NCBI GenBank assembly: GCA_037969395.1
Contig: JBBKXJ010000018.1
Location: forward strand, 81,665-145,664
From: JBBKXJ01 sp037969395
GTDB lineage: Bacteria; Pseudomonadota; Gammaproteobacteria; Pseudomonadales; JAUIET01
Length of the DNA: 64,000 bases
Direction: 5' to 3'
The notes under the pieces: generated by a model
The model's input: only the letters and a program-made list of their open reading frames with translations
What the model was told of the DNA's origin: nothing
Database searches by the model: none
Translations under genes and position numbers: made by a program
Part shown: piece by piece, positions 44,958 to 53,611 of the stretch
Layout: each line of letters opens with the position of its first letter
How positions within the stretch are numbered: position 1 is the first letter of the stretch

Positions 44958-46892
44958 CTACGCCGATTTAGGCTCCACCAGCATGCGACCGCGCATCTCC
45001 ATATGCAAGGCGTGGCAAAACCACTGGCAGTAATACCAGTGCACGCCTGGTCGATCGGCCTTGAACGTTACTGATGCAGTTTGCTGCGGTGAAATTTCAA
45101 AAGCTACACCGTAGTTTTCTATGGTAAAACCGTGGGTTAGATCTTCTACTTGATCCATATTAGTAACAAAAACTGTGACTTCGTCGCCCTGTTTGACGGT
45201 AAACTTATCGAGACTGAAGTTGGGTGCCATGGACGTCATGTAAACCCGCACACTGTCGCCGTCACGAATTACTTTGCTGTCACTCTCCAGTTTAACGCCG
45301 TCATTTTTTGCTGACTTATGCGCGTCGGCAAACATGGGGTCGTCGCGTACCCAGATTTTTTTCGGATTGACGATATCGGTGCGCACGATAATACAGTCGT
45401 GGGGCTCCGCGAAACAGGGACCATCGTGCACTATCTCCATCTTCTCGCGGGTAATGTCGATCAGCTGCTCATTCTCGGGCTTCAATGGGCCGACATTAAT
45501 AAAACGGTCTTTGGAAAATTTGTTCATGGAGATCAGCCACTGGCCGTCAGCTTCTTTGGTTTCGCCCATGGAAGTATGGTTGTGTCCGGGTTGATAGTGC
45601 ACGTCGACCTTGTCCAGCACGGGATCAACATCCTCACCCTGGTATGCCTGAATCGCCTTGGCGATATTCCACTTCGCGACCTGACTGTCGAGGAATAAGG
45701 TGGTGAAGGCATTGCCCTTGCCGTCGAAGGCCGTGTGCAGCGGGCCAAGGCCCAGCTCTGGTTCGGCCACGACCACGTCGCGCGGTTTGATCTTGTCGGC
45801 AAACAGGTCCGGCAGTTTGGTCACATCCAACACGGTACAGGTCGGCGACAATTTGCCATTGATCACCACGTGGCGACCGTCAGGCGCGGTATTACAGCCG
45901 TGCGGACTGTTTGAAACCGGAATATAGCGCGTGTATTTTGACCCCTTGCGTCCGTCCAGCACGGCGACGCCTTTGATCTTCTTAAAGTCGCCGTTTTTTA
46001 CCCCGGCCTCAATGGCTTTTATGTCGAATACAACTGCCCAGTCCTGTTCATTGGCGGTCATTTCCGCCAGCGTCACGCCTTCCTCGCTGTTGTAGCAGGT
46101 GGAGAATGCATATAAACCCTGGTAATCCGCGTCGCAATTATCAAGATTGCCGTCGACCATGACTTGCCATGCAACCTCCATTGAATCGCCATCCAGTGCT
46201 GTGAAAATTGCGTGGTATTTTTCGGGTTCGTCGAGAATGGAGCCGTCGTTGGGTATGGGTACGCGGTGTTCGCCGTTTGCGAAGATATAACCGGTACGCG
46301 GGAATTTCTGTGGGCGTAAACCATGTATATCCGATGTGTTTGGAATTTCGGTAATCTTGTCGCACTTCATCACGTCGCAGCGAATGCGCGCGACCCGGGT
46401 ATTGGCTTTGTCATTGATAAAGAGATAACGGCCGTCGTAGGTGCCGTCGGTGAAGGACATATGCGGGTGATGAGCGTCGCCGTTCAGATAAATGCCGCCT
46501 TTATCTTTGAGAAATTCTTTGGTTTCCGGCAGTAATCCTTCGGTCAGAATTTTGCGGCTCTCGTTGGTCAGGCCCCAGCCGGTGGCGCTGCAGCGGTTAA
46601 ACACGGGAATACGGACGAATTCGCGCATGGACGGCATGCCGAGAATGCGTATCTCTCCAGTTTGGCCGCTACTCCAGAAACCATAGTATTCATCCAGCTC
46701 GCCAGGCCCGACGTGAGCGCGGTTTGCCGGAGCATCGGCAGCTTTTGCGTCACCGGATGAAAGTGTGGCGAGTCCGCCGGCGGCTACGCCAACGCCGGCC
46801 AGGGTGGCGACACCAGCCGTGCGCGTTAGCAGTTCGCGCCGGGTTGCGGCAAGTGGTTCGGTGCTGTCTTTAAATTTGCTATCGTCGTTCAT
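44958..46892 (-). CDS. nosZ: Nitrous-oxide reductase (clade I, TAT-exported)
   Basis: A 644-residue copper enzyme that reduces N2O to N2 in the periplasm. The N-terminus has a twin-arginine signal (TRRELLTRTAGVATLAG), typical of clade I. A seven-bladed propeller follows with CuZ histidines (GDAHHPHMSFTDG and others), then a cupredoxin domain with the CuA ligands in WYYCQWFCHALHMEMRG. GGGAG lies 7 nt before the ATG. It sits in canonical order nosR-Z-D-F-Y-L; no nitrite or NO reductase genes are in the window. Confidence 0.97.
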   Translation of the reverse strand: MNDDSKFKDSTEPLAATRRELLTRTAGVATLAGVGVAAGGLATLSSGDAKAADAPANRAHVGPGELDEYYGFWSSGQTGEIRILGMPSMREFVRIPVFNRCSATGWGLTNESRKILTEGLLPETKEFLKDKGGIYLNGDAHHPHMSFTDGTYDGRYLFINDKANTRVARIRCDVMKCDKITEIPNTSDIHGLRPQKFPRTGYIFANGEHRVPIPNDGSILDEPEKYHAIFTALDGDSMEVAWQVMVDGNLDNCDADYQGLYAFSTCYNSEEGVTLAEMTANEQDWAVVFDIKAIEAGVKNGDFKKIKGVAVLDGRKGSKYTRYIPVSNSPHGCNTAPDGRHVVINGKLSPTCTVLDVTKLPDLFADKIKPRDVVVAEPELGLGPLHTAFDGKGNAFTTLFLDSQVAKWNIAKAIQAYQGEDVDPVLDKVDVHYQPGHNHTSMGETKEADGQWLISMNKFSKDRFINVGPLKPENEQLIDITREKMEIVHDGPCFAEPHDCIIVRTDIVNPKKIWVRDDPMFADAHKSAKNDGVKLESDSKVIRDGDSVRVYMTSMAPNFSLDKFTVKQGDEVTVFVTNMDQVEDLTHGFTIENYGVAFEISPQQTASVTFKADRPGVHWYYCQWFCHALHMEMRGRMLVEPKSA

Positions 46893-46911
46893 GTTGTTTC
46901 TCCCTTATTGG

Positions 46912-46975
46912 TGTGATTGAGAATTGCTGTAATTAAGAGTTACTGTGATTGAGAACTGCTGTGATTGAGAATTGA
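46912..46975. repeat. Four tandem 16-bp repeats between nosR and nosZ
   Basis: The unit TGTGATTGAGAATTGC is repeated at 46912, 46928, 46944 and 46960 with one to four changes per copy; a fifth, decayed copy may start at 46976. The array sits just upstream of the nosZ ribosome site in the 171-bp nosR-nosZ gap. It is A/T-rich and may bind a regulator or affect mRNA processing. Confidence 0.8.
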
Positions 46976-47063
46976 TGTAACTAAAATATATGTTTGCGAT
47001 TCGATAAGAGGCTAACCTATTAGCTTGCATGGTAGTTTGATCTAAAACAAATTTTAGTTAACT

Positions 47064-49271
47064 TTAATGCTCTTCCCGCAGTTTAATTAGTAGTTCCCGC
47101 CCCAATTCATTGGTATTCTCCGACGCGGTGGCCGCGCGGCGCTCGCCTCTTTCGCGCTTTTTCACCATTACCGGGCACTTGTGCTCGTCGTGATACAACT
47201 CCTGACAGTGCAGGCAGTGTATGCATTCGTTAGGGTTAATTTCGCCTTCCGGATGTATCGCCTGCACCATGCATTCTTTGGCGCACACCTGGCAGGGGTT
47301 GCCGCACTGCTGGTAGCGTTTCAACCAGGTAAACATATGCATGCGCGCGGGTATTGCCAGCGCCGCCCCCAGCGGGCACACATAGCGGCAATAGAAACGC
47401 TCAATAAACAGGCCGGCCGCGAGCATAACCAGCGCAAATATCACAAATGGCCAGTCGCGAATAAACTGCAGCACAATGACCGTCTTGAATGGTTCGACTT
47501 CCGCCATCTTTTCAGCCAGTGACAGCGAGTGCAGCGAGACGCCGAAAAGAACCAGAAAAATAATATACTTGATCGGCCATAAGCGTTCGTGCACTGCCCA
47601 GGGAACCATAATCTGCGGAATTTTCACCCACTTGGCCAGTTTGTTTAGCAGTTCCTGCAGGGCACCGAATGGACACAACCAACCGCAAAAGGCACCGCGA
47701 CCCCAAAATAACAGCGCGGTGGCCACGCTGCCCCACAGAATAAAAATCAGCGGCTCCATCAAAAAATATTCCCAGTTGAAACCGCTGACCGCCGCATTAA
47801 CCACGGTAAGTATATTGACCACCGACAGTTGGGCGCTGGAATAGAAGCCTATACCGAACAGGGTGAACAGCAGAAACCCGACGCGCACACGGCGCAGCAA
47901 CACAGGCCGTGTGACCAGCCAGGTCTGGAAGAAGAAAATTAAAGTTAATACCGCGAGAGCAACAATCAGGATGGCTGCCTCCCATGTTTTTTCCTTCCAC
48001 AACTGCTTCCAAAGGGGCGGCGCGTCAGTCACCTGCTGCTCGGTTGTGCTCGCCTTGGTAGGCGGCGCTTGCTGCTCAAATTTTAGATACTGTTCCGGTA
48101 TCTGATAAGTCAGGTTAAACGTGACAAACGCCTTTTCCCGGCGGCCCTTGTCGCGGCTTACCAGCAGCTGCAGGCGCCACGGCTGGGCCGGGTTCAGCGT
48201 GGCGTCATCGGGAATAACAAACAGATCGACTTCTTTAAGATCGGCTGGAGCCCCTTCAGCTGCCACTTGACGCAGGCGTTTGTGATGCAGATCGCGGAAC
48301 CGAATGGCATCGTCACCTTGCATCACTTCGAAGCGGTCGAAAATGCCGCCACGGACATAGCCAGAGCCTTTATAGGAATAGCGGCCGCGTGCTGCTAACA
48401 GAATCGCTTGCTGGCCCGGTTTGAGCTCGTTCTCCAGGTTACGGTATTCGGCGTCGCCGAGCAGGCTGCGGCCAATCGATGGTACCGAGACTTGCGCTGT
48501 ATACAGGTCTATAAAGGTCGCTTTGCCTTCGGCTTCGTCTGTTTGCTTCTGCTGTTCTGGCGTGCTGCCGCCGGCGTGCTGGAATCCCTCGTTGACGTCG
48601 CTAACGCTAAGTTTCAGCCGCGTGACAGCCTGCTCGGCCACCAGGTCGGTCCAGTCTTTTACGTCGTCTATGCTGTTGTCGATAGTTGCTTTGGGTCCCG
48701 CGGCGGTGGCCTGCATGCCGCCCAGGCCATAGGCGCGTGCAATTTTAATCGCCGAACGCACGATACTGTCGTCGATAACACGTACCGTAACCGTCGCGCC
48801 ACTGATGGCGTCGAAGCGCTGATCCGAGGCGGCATCCTGCAGATAGGTGACGACATTCAGACCGACGTAGCCGTCTATCAAGGCGGTTATCTTTGCTTCC
48901 GGAATACCAACTAAAACAATGGGTTCGCTGTGCTTTAGCAAACGGGCCACACGAATTACGGCGTCATTATCGACCCCGACCAGCACATGAATCGGCTTAC
49001 CGGAGTAGCCGACGGCATTAGCCAATGTCGAATTGAGAAACACAAAGCCGATGCGCTTGCCGTCCTTAAGCACCGGCGCAGCGGGAGGGGTGCCCGCGAT
49101 GGGCTGGATTTCATCCGACCCGGGGAAGATTTCTGCAGCGGGGCTGTTTGCCAGCAGTTCGTCAAGTAGATTGGCATCGCCGCCATCTGCCGCCAGACAG
49201 TGCGCGCTAAAAATCAACGCGGCCGCTAACGTCAGCAAACTCGAAGTGAGAATTTCGCGGTGTAACTGCAT
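47064..49271 (-). CDS. nosR: NosR, membrane flavo-iron-sulfur protein for N2O reduction
   Basis: 735 residues: signal peptide, periplasmic FMN-binding domain with SGATVTV (about 150-165), further periplasmic region, several membrane spans, and cytoplasmic polyferredoxin parts (CGWLCPFGAL, CRYVCPLGA, then CQVCAKECMVQAI and CIHCLHCQELYHDEHKCPV). NosR is needed for nosZ expression and for electron delivery to NosZ. It is the first gene of the cluster, with an FNR box 88 bp before its start. Confidence 0.95.
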   Translation of the reverse strand: MQLHREILTSSLLTLAAALIFSAHCLAADGGDANLLDELLANSPAAEIFPGSDEIQPIAGTPPAAPVLKDGKRIGFVFLNSTLANAVGYSGKPIHVLVGVDNDAVIRVARLLKHSEPIVLVGIPEAKITALIDGYVGLNVVTYLQDAASDQRFDAISGATVTVRVIDDSIVRSAIKIARAYGLGGMQATAAGPKATIDNSIDDVKDWTDLVAEQAVTRLKLSVSDVNEGFQHAGGSTPEQQKQTDEAEGKATFIDLYTAQVSVPSIGRSLLGDAEYRNLENELKPGQQAILLAARGRYSYKGSGYVRGGIFDRFEVMQGDDAIRFRDLHHKRLRQVAAEGAPADLKEVDLFVIPDDATLNPAQPWRLQLLVSRDKGRREKAFVTFNLTYQIPEQYLKFEQQAPPTKASTTEQQVTDAPPLWKQLWKEKTWEAAILIVALAVLTLIFFFQTWLVTRPVLLRRVRVGFLLFTLFGIGFYSSAQLSVVNILTVVNAAVSGFNWEYFLMEPLIFILWGSVATALLFWGRGAFCGWLCPFGALQELLNKLAKWVKIPQIMVPWAVHERLWPIKYIIFLVLFGVSLHSLSLAEKMAEVEPFKTVIVLQFIRDWPFVIFALVMLAAGLFIERFYCRYVCPLGAALAIPARMHMFTWLKRYQQCGNPCQVCAKECMVQAIHPEGEINPNECIHCLHCQELYHDEHKCPVMVKKRERGERRAATASENTNELGRELLIKLREEH

Positions 49272-49330
49272 GCTGAACCTTCCGACGCGTTATGTGTGAA
49301 TTATTGGCAACCACGTTCAGGGTTTTTCGC

Positions 49331-49372
49331 AATGTAACAGAATTAACGAAGGGGTAACTTGATTTGGAACAA
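49331..49372 (-). promoter_or_regulatory. FNR box and -10 element of the nosR promoter
   Basis: TTGATTTGGAACAA at 49359-49372 matches the FNR/ANR consensus TTGAT-N4-ATCAA at nine of ten positions. On the minus strand a -10-like TACATT lies at 49336-49331. A transcript starting about 7 bp further on would place the box centre near -41, the class II activating position. An FNR gene is encoded at 40427-41236. Confidence 0.75.
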
Positions 49373-49750
49373 GTTAAATACACAAATTTTTGCTGATTTC
49401 GCAGAATTTGCGTTGCGAGTGTGTAGGCAGTGGTATTCAACCCCTCCCTCTCACGACTTCTGCGCGCGCCTAATCTGTGCAGACTACTGGTCGACCTGAT
49501 GAGTCCGAACCGCCGTGTCGATATTCCACTTCGCAAAAGTATCACTACGCGTGGCATGCATTTCGCGAGGCCAACCTTCTGTTGATGGTGAATCGGTAAG
49601 CGCCAGGTTAATCGCTACGGTTTTTGCGACGCGCAGTTTCACGAAATTGTTATTCCTTTGGCAAACAATTGACACATATGCTTGTCAAAGTCGCGGTCGG
49701 GTGGCTAAAATTAATTTGTTGCCTTTAACTGCAAACGAAGGAGGTTCGAC

Positions 49751-50017
49751 ATGCAAACTGATTCAATGGCACGATTCGCAGCAACCGCACTATTCGATGC
49801 AATGCAAATGTTGGACAGTTGCAAGGTAAAACCGCTAACTGAGCTGAATACGGTCGCGCTTGCGCAGCATCCTGACGGTTCCATCGAAGAGTCCGATTTG
49901 GATGGTACCCAGGGCCGGTATATATATAAAGTGGAGTTGCGCGAAAAATCCGGCCAGCTTTGGGAGGTGGATGTTGACGCTGCATCAGGTGAAGTGATCG
50001 AAAATTATCCGCATTAG
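49751..50017 (+). CDS. Small PepSY-domain protein
   Basis: 88 residues with no signal peptide. The C-terminal half is a PepSY-like fold (GRYIYKVELREKSGQLWEVDVDAASG). AAGGAGG lies 8 nt before ATG 49751, an excellent ribosome site. PepSY modules are often linked to metal or protease control. No operon partner is on this strand; the nos promoter region lies upstream. Confidence 0.7.
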   Translation: MQTDSMARFAATALFDAMQMLDSCKVKPLTELNTVALAQHPDGSIEESDLDGTQGRYIYKVELREKSGQLWEVDVDAASGEVIENYPH

Positions 50018-50190
50018 CGGGGCAGGACGTCGGCGGCATGGCCAGGATGCAGGCCGTCGCCGGCGGCCACCACACCGTTTTCCTCAGCCGTAAGCCACCT
50101 CACAGGCATAGCGGCGTCATCGGGCAGCGTGGCGATCTTCTCGACATCGCTGCCGCCATACAGTTCGCCATTAAGCCTAATAGGCAGCAC
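50014..50190 (-). pseudogene. Possible gene remnant or small ORF
   Basis: A minus-strand frame open from 50214 to the stop at 50014-50016, with strongly coding-like codon choice (reads ELYGGSDVEKIATLPDDAAM in its middle). The only start is a GTG at 50190, with no ribosome site. It may be the 3' end of a lost gene. Its stop overlaps the PepSY gene's end tail to tail. Family not recognised. Confidence 0.3.
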
Positions 50191-50311
50191 ATTCGTAGGT
50201 CGTCGTCGGTTGTTCTATCGGCCTTATCTTCTTTGTCAGAGGATGAAAGTACAACTTCCCGCAGCTACCATGGCAGCAACTGACTGGCTTTATAAACTCG
50301 TAGTCTCACAC

Positions 50312-50530
50312 TTAGGGAAGGTTTCCGGACATACTGGAAAACGACCGTTCACGATTTAATCCGTTTGCGGTGTGCAGGCTACCCAGTTGTTCCAGGTAGT
50401 GCCTGCGTAACGATAATTCCTGCTCTGCCATGTGCTGTTGCGGTTGAGGGAGGCAGTCAGTAGCAACCAGTTCCCACAGTTTACGGCTGCTTAAATTCTT
50501 TACATCAAAGGTTGGTACGCTGTTCATCAT
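50312..50530 (-). CDS. Small hypothetical protein
   Basis: 72 residues, unrecognised; soluble, with a possible helical stretch (HMAEQELSLRRHYLEQLGSL). The case for a real gene is a near-perfect ribosome site on the minus strand, AGGAGG 5 nt before the ATG. The start is either of two successive Met codons. Confidence 0.5.
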   Translation of the reverse strand: MMNSVPTFDVKNLSSRKLWELVATDCLPQPQQHMAEQELSLRRHYLEQLGSLHTANGLNRERSFSSMSGNLP

Positions 50531-50858
50531 ATTATCCTCCTGGCTTAGTCGCTTCTCGTCTCGGTCACTTCGTTCAAGTCAGCTCGAGTATAAACACAGT
50601 AGATGAAAGCATTGTGACGAACAGCTGAAATTGGCACCACACAAATTAAAAAATTTGCTAAAAGGTTGTGATAAGTACCAGTGTTAAAGCGCAGTTTGGT
50701 GATGAAATCGTTAGTTTAAAAAATCAACGACATGGGCTTTCCCGGCAGCGCTATTCTATTTCAACGTTGCTCCCACTCCTGATTGTAGCGGTATTTGCGC
50801 GCTGAGAATAAAGTGGAATAATATGCGCGCGCCACTGTAATGGTCTGGAAATAAAAAT
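50531..50858. other. Intergenic region, nothing recognised
   Basis: 328 bp between divergent genes. It holds A/T-rich segments near 50640-50730 that may contain promoters. No gene, hairpin or repeat was seen. Confidence 0.4.
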
Positions 50859-51656
50859 ATGCTGCGGAGATTTCATTCGGGTCATAGGGCTTTGGCCTGG
50901 TGGCGTATGCTATGTGTAGTCTCGATGCTGAACATATGCTTATGGACAGCCGTCTGCTGGTTGGGCCCGCATGAGAACAGCTACAGCCTTATTCAACTTA
51001 TTCTGTCTGGAGTATACGTTTTCGTCTGTGCTTATCGCTCGTTGTTTCCGCGTGTCGACCTCGAGCGACTGGTGCTTTTCGATTGTGCGTGGTCCAGCAT
51101 ATTTTTTGGCCGCAGCGCGGCTACTGTTGCCGAGATCTGCTTCGGTATACAGCTCGGCTTGCTGGTTCACCAATTAGGTGCACAGGCAGGATTGCCATGG
51201 GTGCAGAATGCGGCATGGGCTGTCACCCTGTTCACCATTCTGGCGCAGGTCTTTTGCTGGCACAGTATCCTGACGCTCAATCACATCACCCAGGCGGTGG
51301 AGGAATTGCTGTGGGCGGCGGGATTGTCCTGGATGGCTGCGCTGCTGGTAATCATAGCGATGGAAACCAGTGGCGCCGTACACTTGCTCGCTATGGCTGG
51401 AATAGCGGGATCGGTCTCGTTCGTTGCCTACGTACTCATGCTTGACGTCCCGCTTTATCTTAGGCGGTTCCGTGATCACCGTAAGTATGGCCGGCAATAC
51501 CTGACCATCTCACAGGGCATCAGCGACGCGCTCAAACGCCGCGAACGGGACCTTACGTGGGAAAAATGGCAGGACGATGCCCTCTGGTTGACGCCTTACT
51601 TCAGTGTTGGGGTCTGGATCAGTATGGCGTTGGTGCTGGTGCCATTGATTTTGTGA
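50859..51656 (+). CDS. Unrecognised integral membrane protein
   Basis: 265 residues with about six hydrophobic spans (around 18-36, 44-60, 82-103, 112-133, 148-190 and 245-263) and a charged cytoplasmic loop (YLRRFRDHRKYGRQYLTISQ). A polar-helix motif TLNHITQAVEELLW lies in the middle. GGAAA precedes the ATG. It lies upstream of the aminotransferase-PHP/GT cluster but is separated from it by 236 bp and a repeat copy, so membership is uncertain. I do not recognise the family. Confidence 0.65.
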   Translation: MLRRFHSGHRALAWWRMLCVVSMLNICLWTAVCWLGPHENSYSLIQLILSGVYVFVCAYRSLFPRVDLERLVLFDCAWSSIFFGRSAATVAEICFGIQLGLLVHQLGAQAGLPWVQNAAWAVTLFTILAQVFCWHSILTLNHITQAVEELLWAAGLSWMAALLVIIAMETSGAVHLLAMAGIAGSVSFVAYVLMLDVPLYLRRFRDHRKYGRQYLTISQGISDALKRRERDLTWEKWQDDALWLTPYFSVGVWISMALVLVPLIL

Positions 51657-51662
51657 GCTTCT

Positions 51663-51692
51663 ATATGAACGCTTTATTCGTTACACCACACT
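51663..51692. repeat. Solo copy of the MITE-like terminal repeat
   Basis: Thirty bases matching the right end of the element at 35985-36260 with a single change (core AACGCTTTATTC, then TTACACCACACT), and the complement of its left end with one change. It begins 6 bp after a stop codon, as the left end at 35985 overlaps one. Confidence 0.75.
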
Positions 51693-51892
51693 GGATAAGT
51701 TAACGGCCAGTGTTCGCTAACCCGGTAAAGTTAATTTAGCGCAGACCGCATTTATCTGTAGTTCGTTGCTATTCCATCCTGACACAATAACTTCGTAAAA
51801 GTGCCACCTGCCTGTCACCTTGTCGTTCTAGATTAAGGGAAACCAATGAGTGTATTGCAGAACTATGCAGTGCATCGTAGCAAGGGTCTCTT

Positions 51893-53611
51893 ATGGACGA
51901 AGCTTCATCACTGTATCTGTTTCTGGCGATTGCCGCAGCCGTTGTCCTCTACAAACTCTGCATCAGGCTGAGGTTGTCGCGGGCGAAGCATCCATCGCTG
52001 CGGGGCCACACCAAATGGTCGCGGCGGCTCGCCCGCCTGGTTGCCTACTACGAATTTAATGAAGACCGTTATTTCTGCAGCGACGGAGCGCCGCCGGATA
52101 TTGCCGCCAGGCGCGCGGCGGCACTGCAGCGACTGCAGCAGGAAGCGGGCGCCAGGCTGCCAAAAACCCTGGCGTATGCCGAGTCCCTGCAAGGCAGCAT
52201 CTCGGACGTAGACTTCACCAGCGCGTACCGCGTGCCTTTTCCCTACCGCGCTCGGCTGGGAGATGAATTGAAGCTCGGCTCTATCCTTGAGGAGTCGCGA
52301 GGTGTGCAGGTCCGTGATCTCGATGGCAACTGGCACTACGACCTGAGTGGTTCCTACGGGGTTAACGTGTTTGGCTACGATTTTTATAAGGAATGTATCG
52401 CCGAGGGGCAGGAAATCGCGGGCAAACTGGGCCCGGTGCTGGGTGCCTACCACCCGCTGATTGGCGATAACATGGAAAAAATCAAGGCAGTGTCGGGCTT
52501 AGACGAAGTGTCGTTCCACATGTCGGGAACCGAGGCGGTCATGCAGGCGGTGCGCCTCGCCCGCTACCACACCGGCAGGACCCACCTGGTGCGCCTGTGT
52601 GGCGCGTATCACGGTTGGTGGGACGGAGTTCAGCCGGGTGTCGGCAATCAGCGCAAGGTAAACGATGTGTACACCCTGCGCGACCTTAGCCGGCACACCC
52701 TGAGGGTACTGTCTACCCGCAAGGATATCGCCTGTGTGCTGATCAACCCATTGCAGGCGCTGCACCCCAATGCTGACGCCGCGGGGGATGTTGCATTGTT
52801 TAACAGCAAGCGCAGCGCCCATTTTGATCGCGAGACCTATACCCGTTGGCTGCAACAGTTGCGCGAGGTATGCACGCAAAGAGGGATCGTGCTGATCTTC
52901 GACGAGGTGTTCACCGGCTTTAGGCTGGCCTATCGCGGTGCCCAGCAATATTTCGGTATTCAGGCGGATATGGTCACCTACGGCAAAACCCTGGGCGGCG
53001 GCTTGCCCGTGGGCGTGCTCTGTGGCCGCCATAGCCTGATGAAACGCTTCCGGGACGACCGGCCTGCAAACGTTTGCTTCGCCCGCGGTACCTTTAACTC
53101 TCACCCCTATGTTATCGCGGCGATGAACGCCTTTCTGCGGCGGATTGAAACAGCCGAGTTTCAGTCGCATTACGACCGGGCAGAGGAGGTATGGAACGCC
53201 AGGGCCGCCGCCCTGAATAGCCGCTTGCAGGCTGCGGACCTGCCGCTACAAGTGGCCAATCTGCACACCATCTGGACGGTGCTCTACCAGGCTCCCAGCC
53301 GCTATAACTGGATGTTCCAGTTTTATCTGCGGGCCGAGGGGCTTGAACTGAGCTGGGTGGGCAGCGGCCGCCTCATCATGAGCTTCAATTTCAGCGACGA
53401 CGATTTCGAGGCGGTATCCAGCCGATTTATCAGCGCCGCCCGGGGAATGGCAGAAGACGGCTGGTGGTGGCAATCAGAAACCCTCACCGAAAAATCCATC
53501 CAAAGACAACTGCTACTGGAAATGCTGCAGGCACGGCTTGGGAGGTTCGGAAAAATAGCAAACAGAAAACCCGGCACGGCTGCCGAAAATATCCTGGAGA
53601 AGGCTCTATGA
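51893..53611 (+). CDS. Membrane-anchored class III aminotransferase
   Basis: 572 residues. An N-terminal membrane helix (about 5-25) precedes a PLP-dependent class III aminotransferase domain related to glutamate-1-semialdehyde aminomutase: HMSGTEAVMQAVRLARYHTG, LIFDEVFTGFR and the PLP lysine in TYGKTLGGGLPVGVLCG. The membrane anchor and about 100 extra N-terminal residues are unusual for the family. AAGG precedes ATG 51893. It overlaps the next gene by 4 bp. It probably aminates, or moves an amino group on, a lipid- or sugar-linked substrate; the real substrate is unknown. Confidence 0.85.
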   Translation: MDEASSLYLFLAIAAAVVLYKLCIRLRLSRAKHPSLRGHTKWSRRLARLVAYYEFNEDRYFCSDGAPPDIAARRAAALQRLQQEAGARLPKTLAYAESLQGSISDVDFTSAYRVPFPYRARLGDELKLGSILEESRGVQVRDLDGNWHYDLSGSYGVNVFGYDFYKECIAEGQEIAGKLGPVLGAYHPLIGDNMEKIKAVSGLDEVSFHMSGTEAVMQAVRLARYHTGRTHLVRLCGAYHGWWDGVQPGVGNQRKVNDVYTLRDLSRHTLRVLSTRKDIACVLINPLQALHPNADAAGDVALFNSKRSAHFDRETYTRWLQQLREVCTQRGIVLIFDEVFTGFRLAYRGAQQYFGIQADMVTYGKTLGGGLPVGVLCGRHSLMKRFRDDRPANVCFARGTFNSHPYVIAAMNAFLRRIETAEFQSHYDRAEEVWNARAAALNSRLQAADLPLQVANLHTIWTVLYQAPSRYNWMFQFYLRAEGLELSWVGSGRLIMSFNFSDDDFEAVSSRFISAARGMAEDGWWWQSETLTEKSIQRQLLLEMLQARLGRFGKIANRKPGTAAENILEKAL

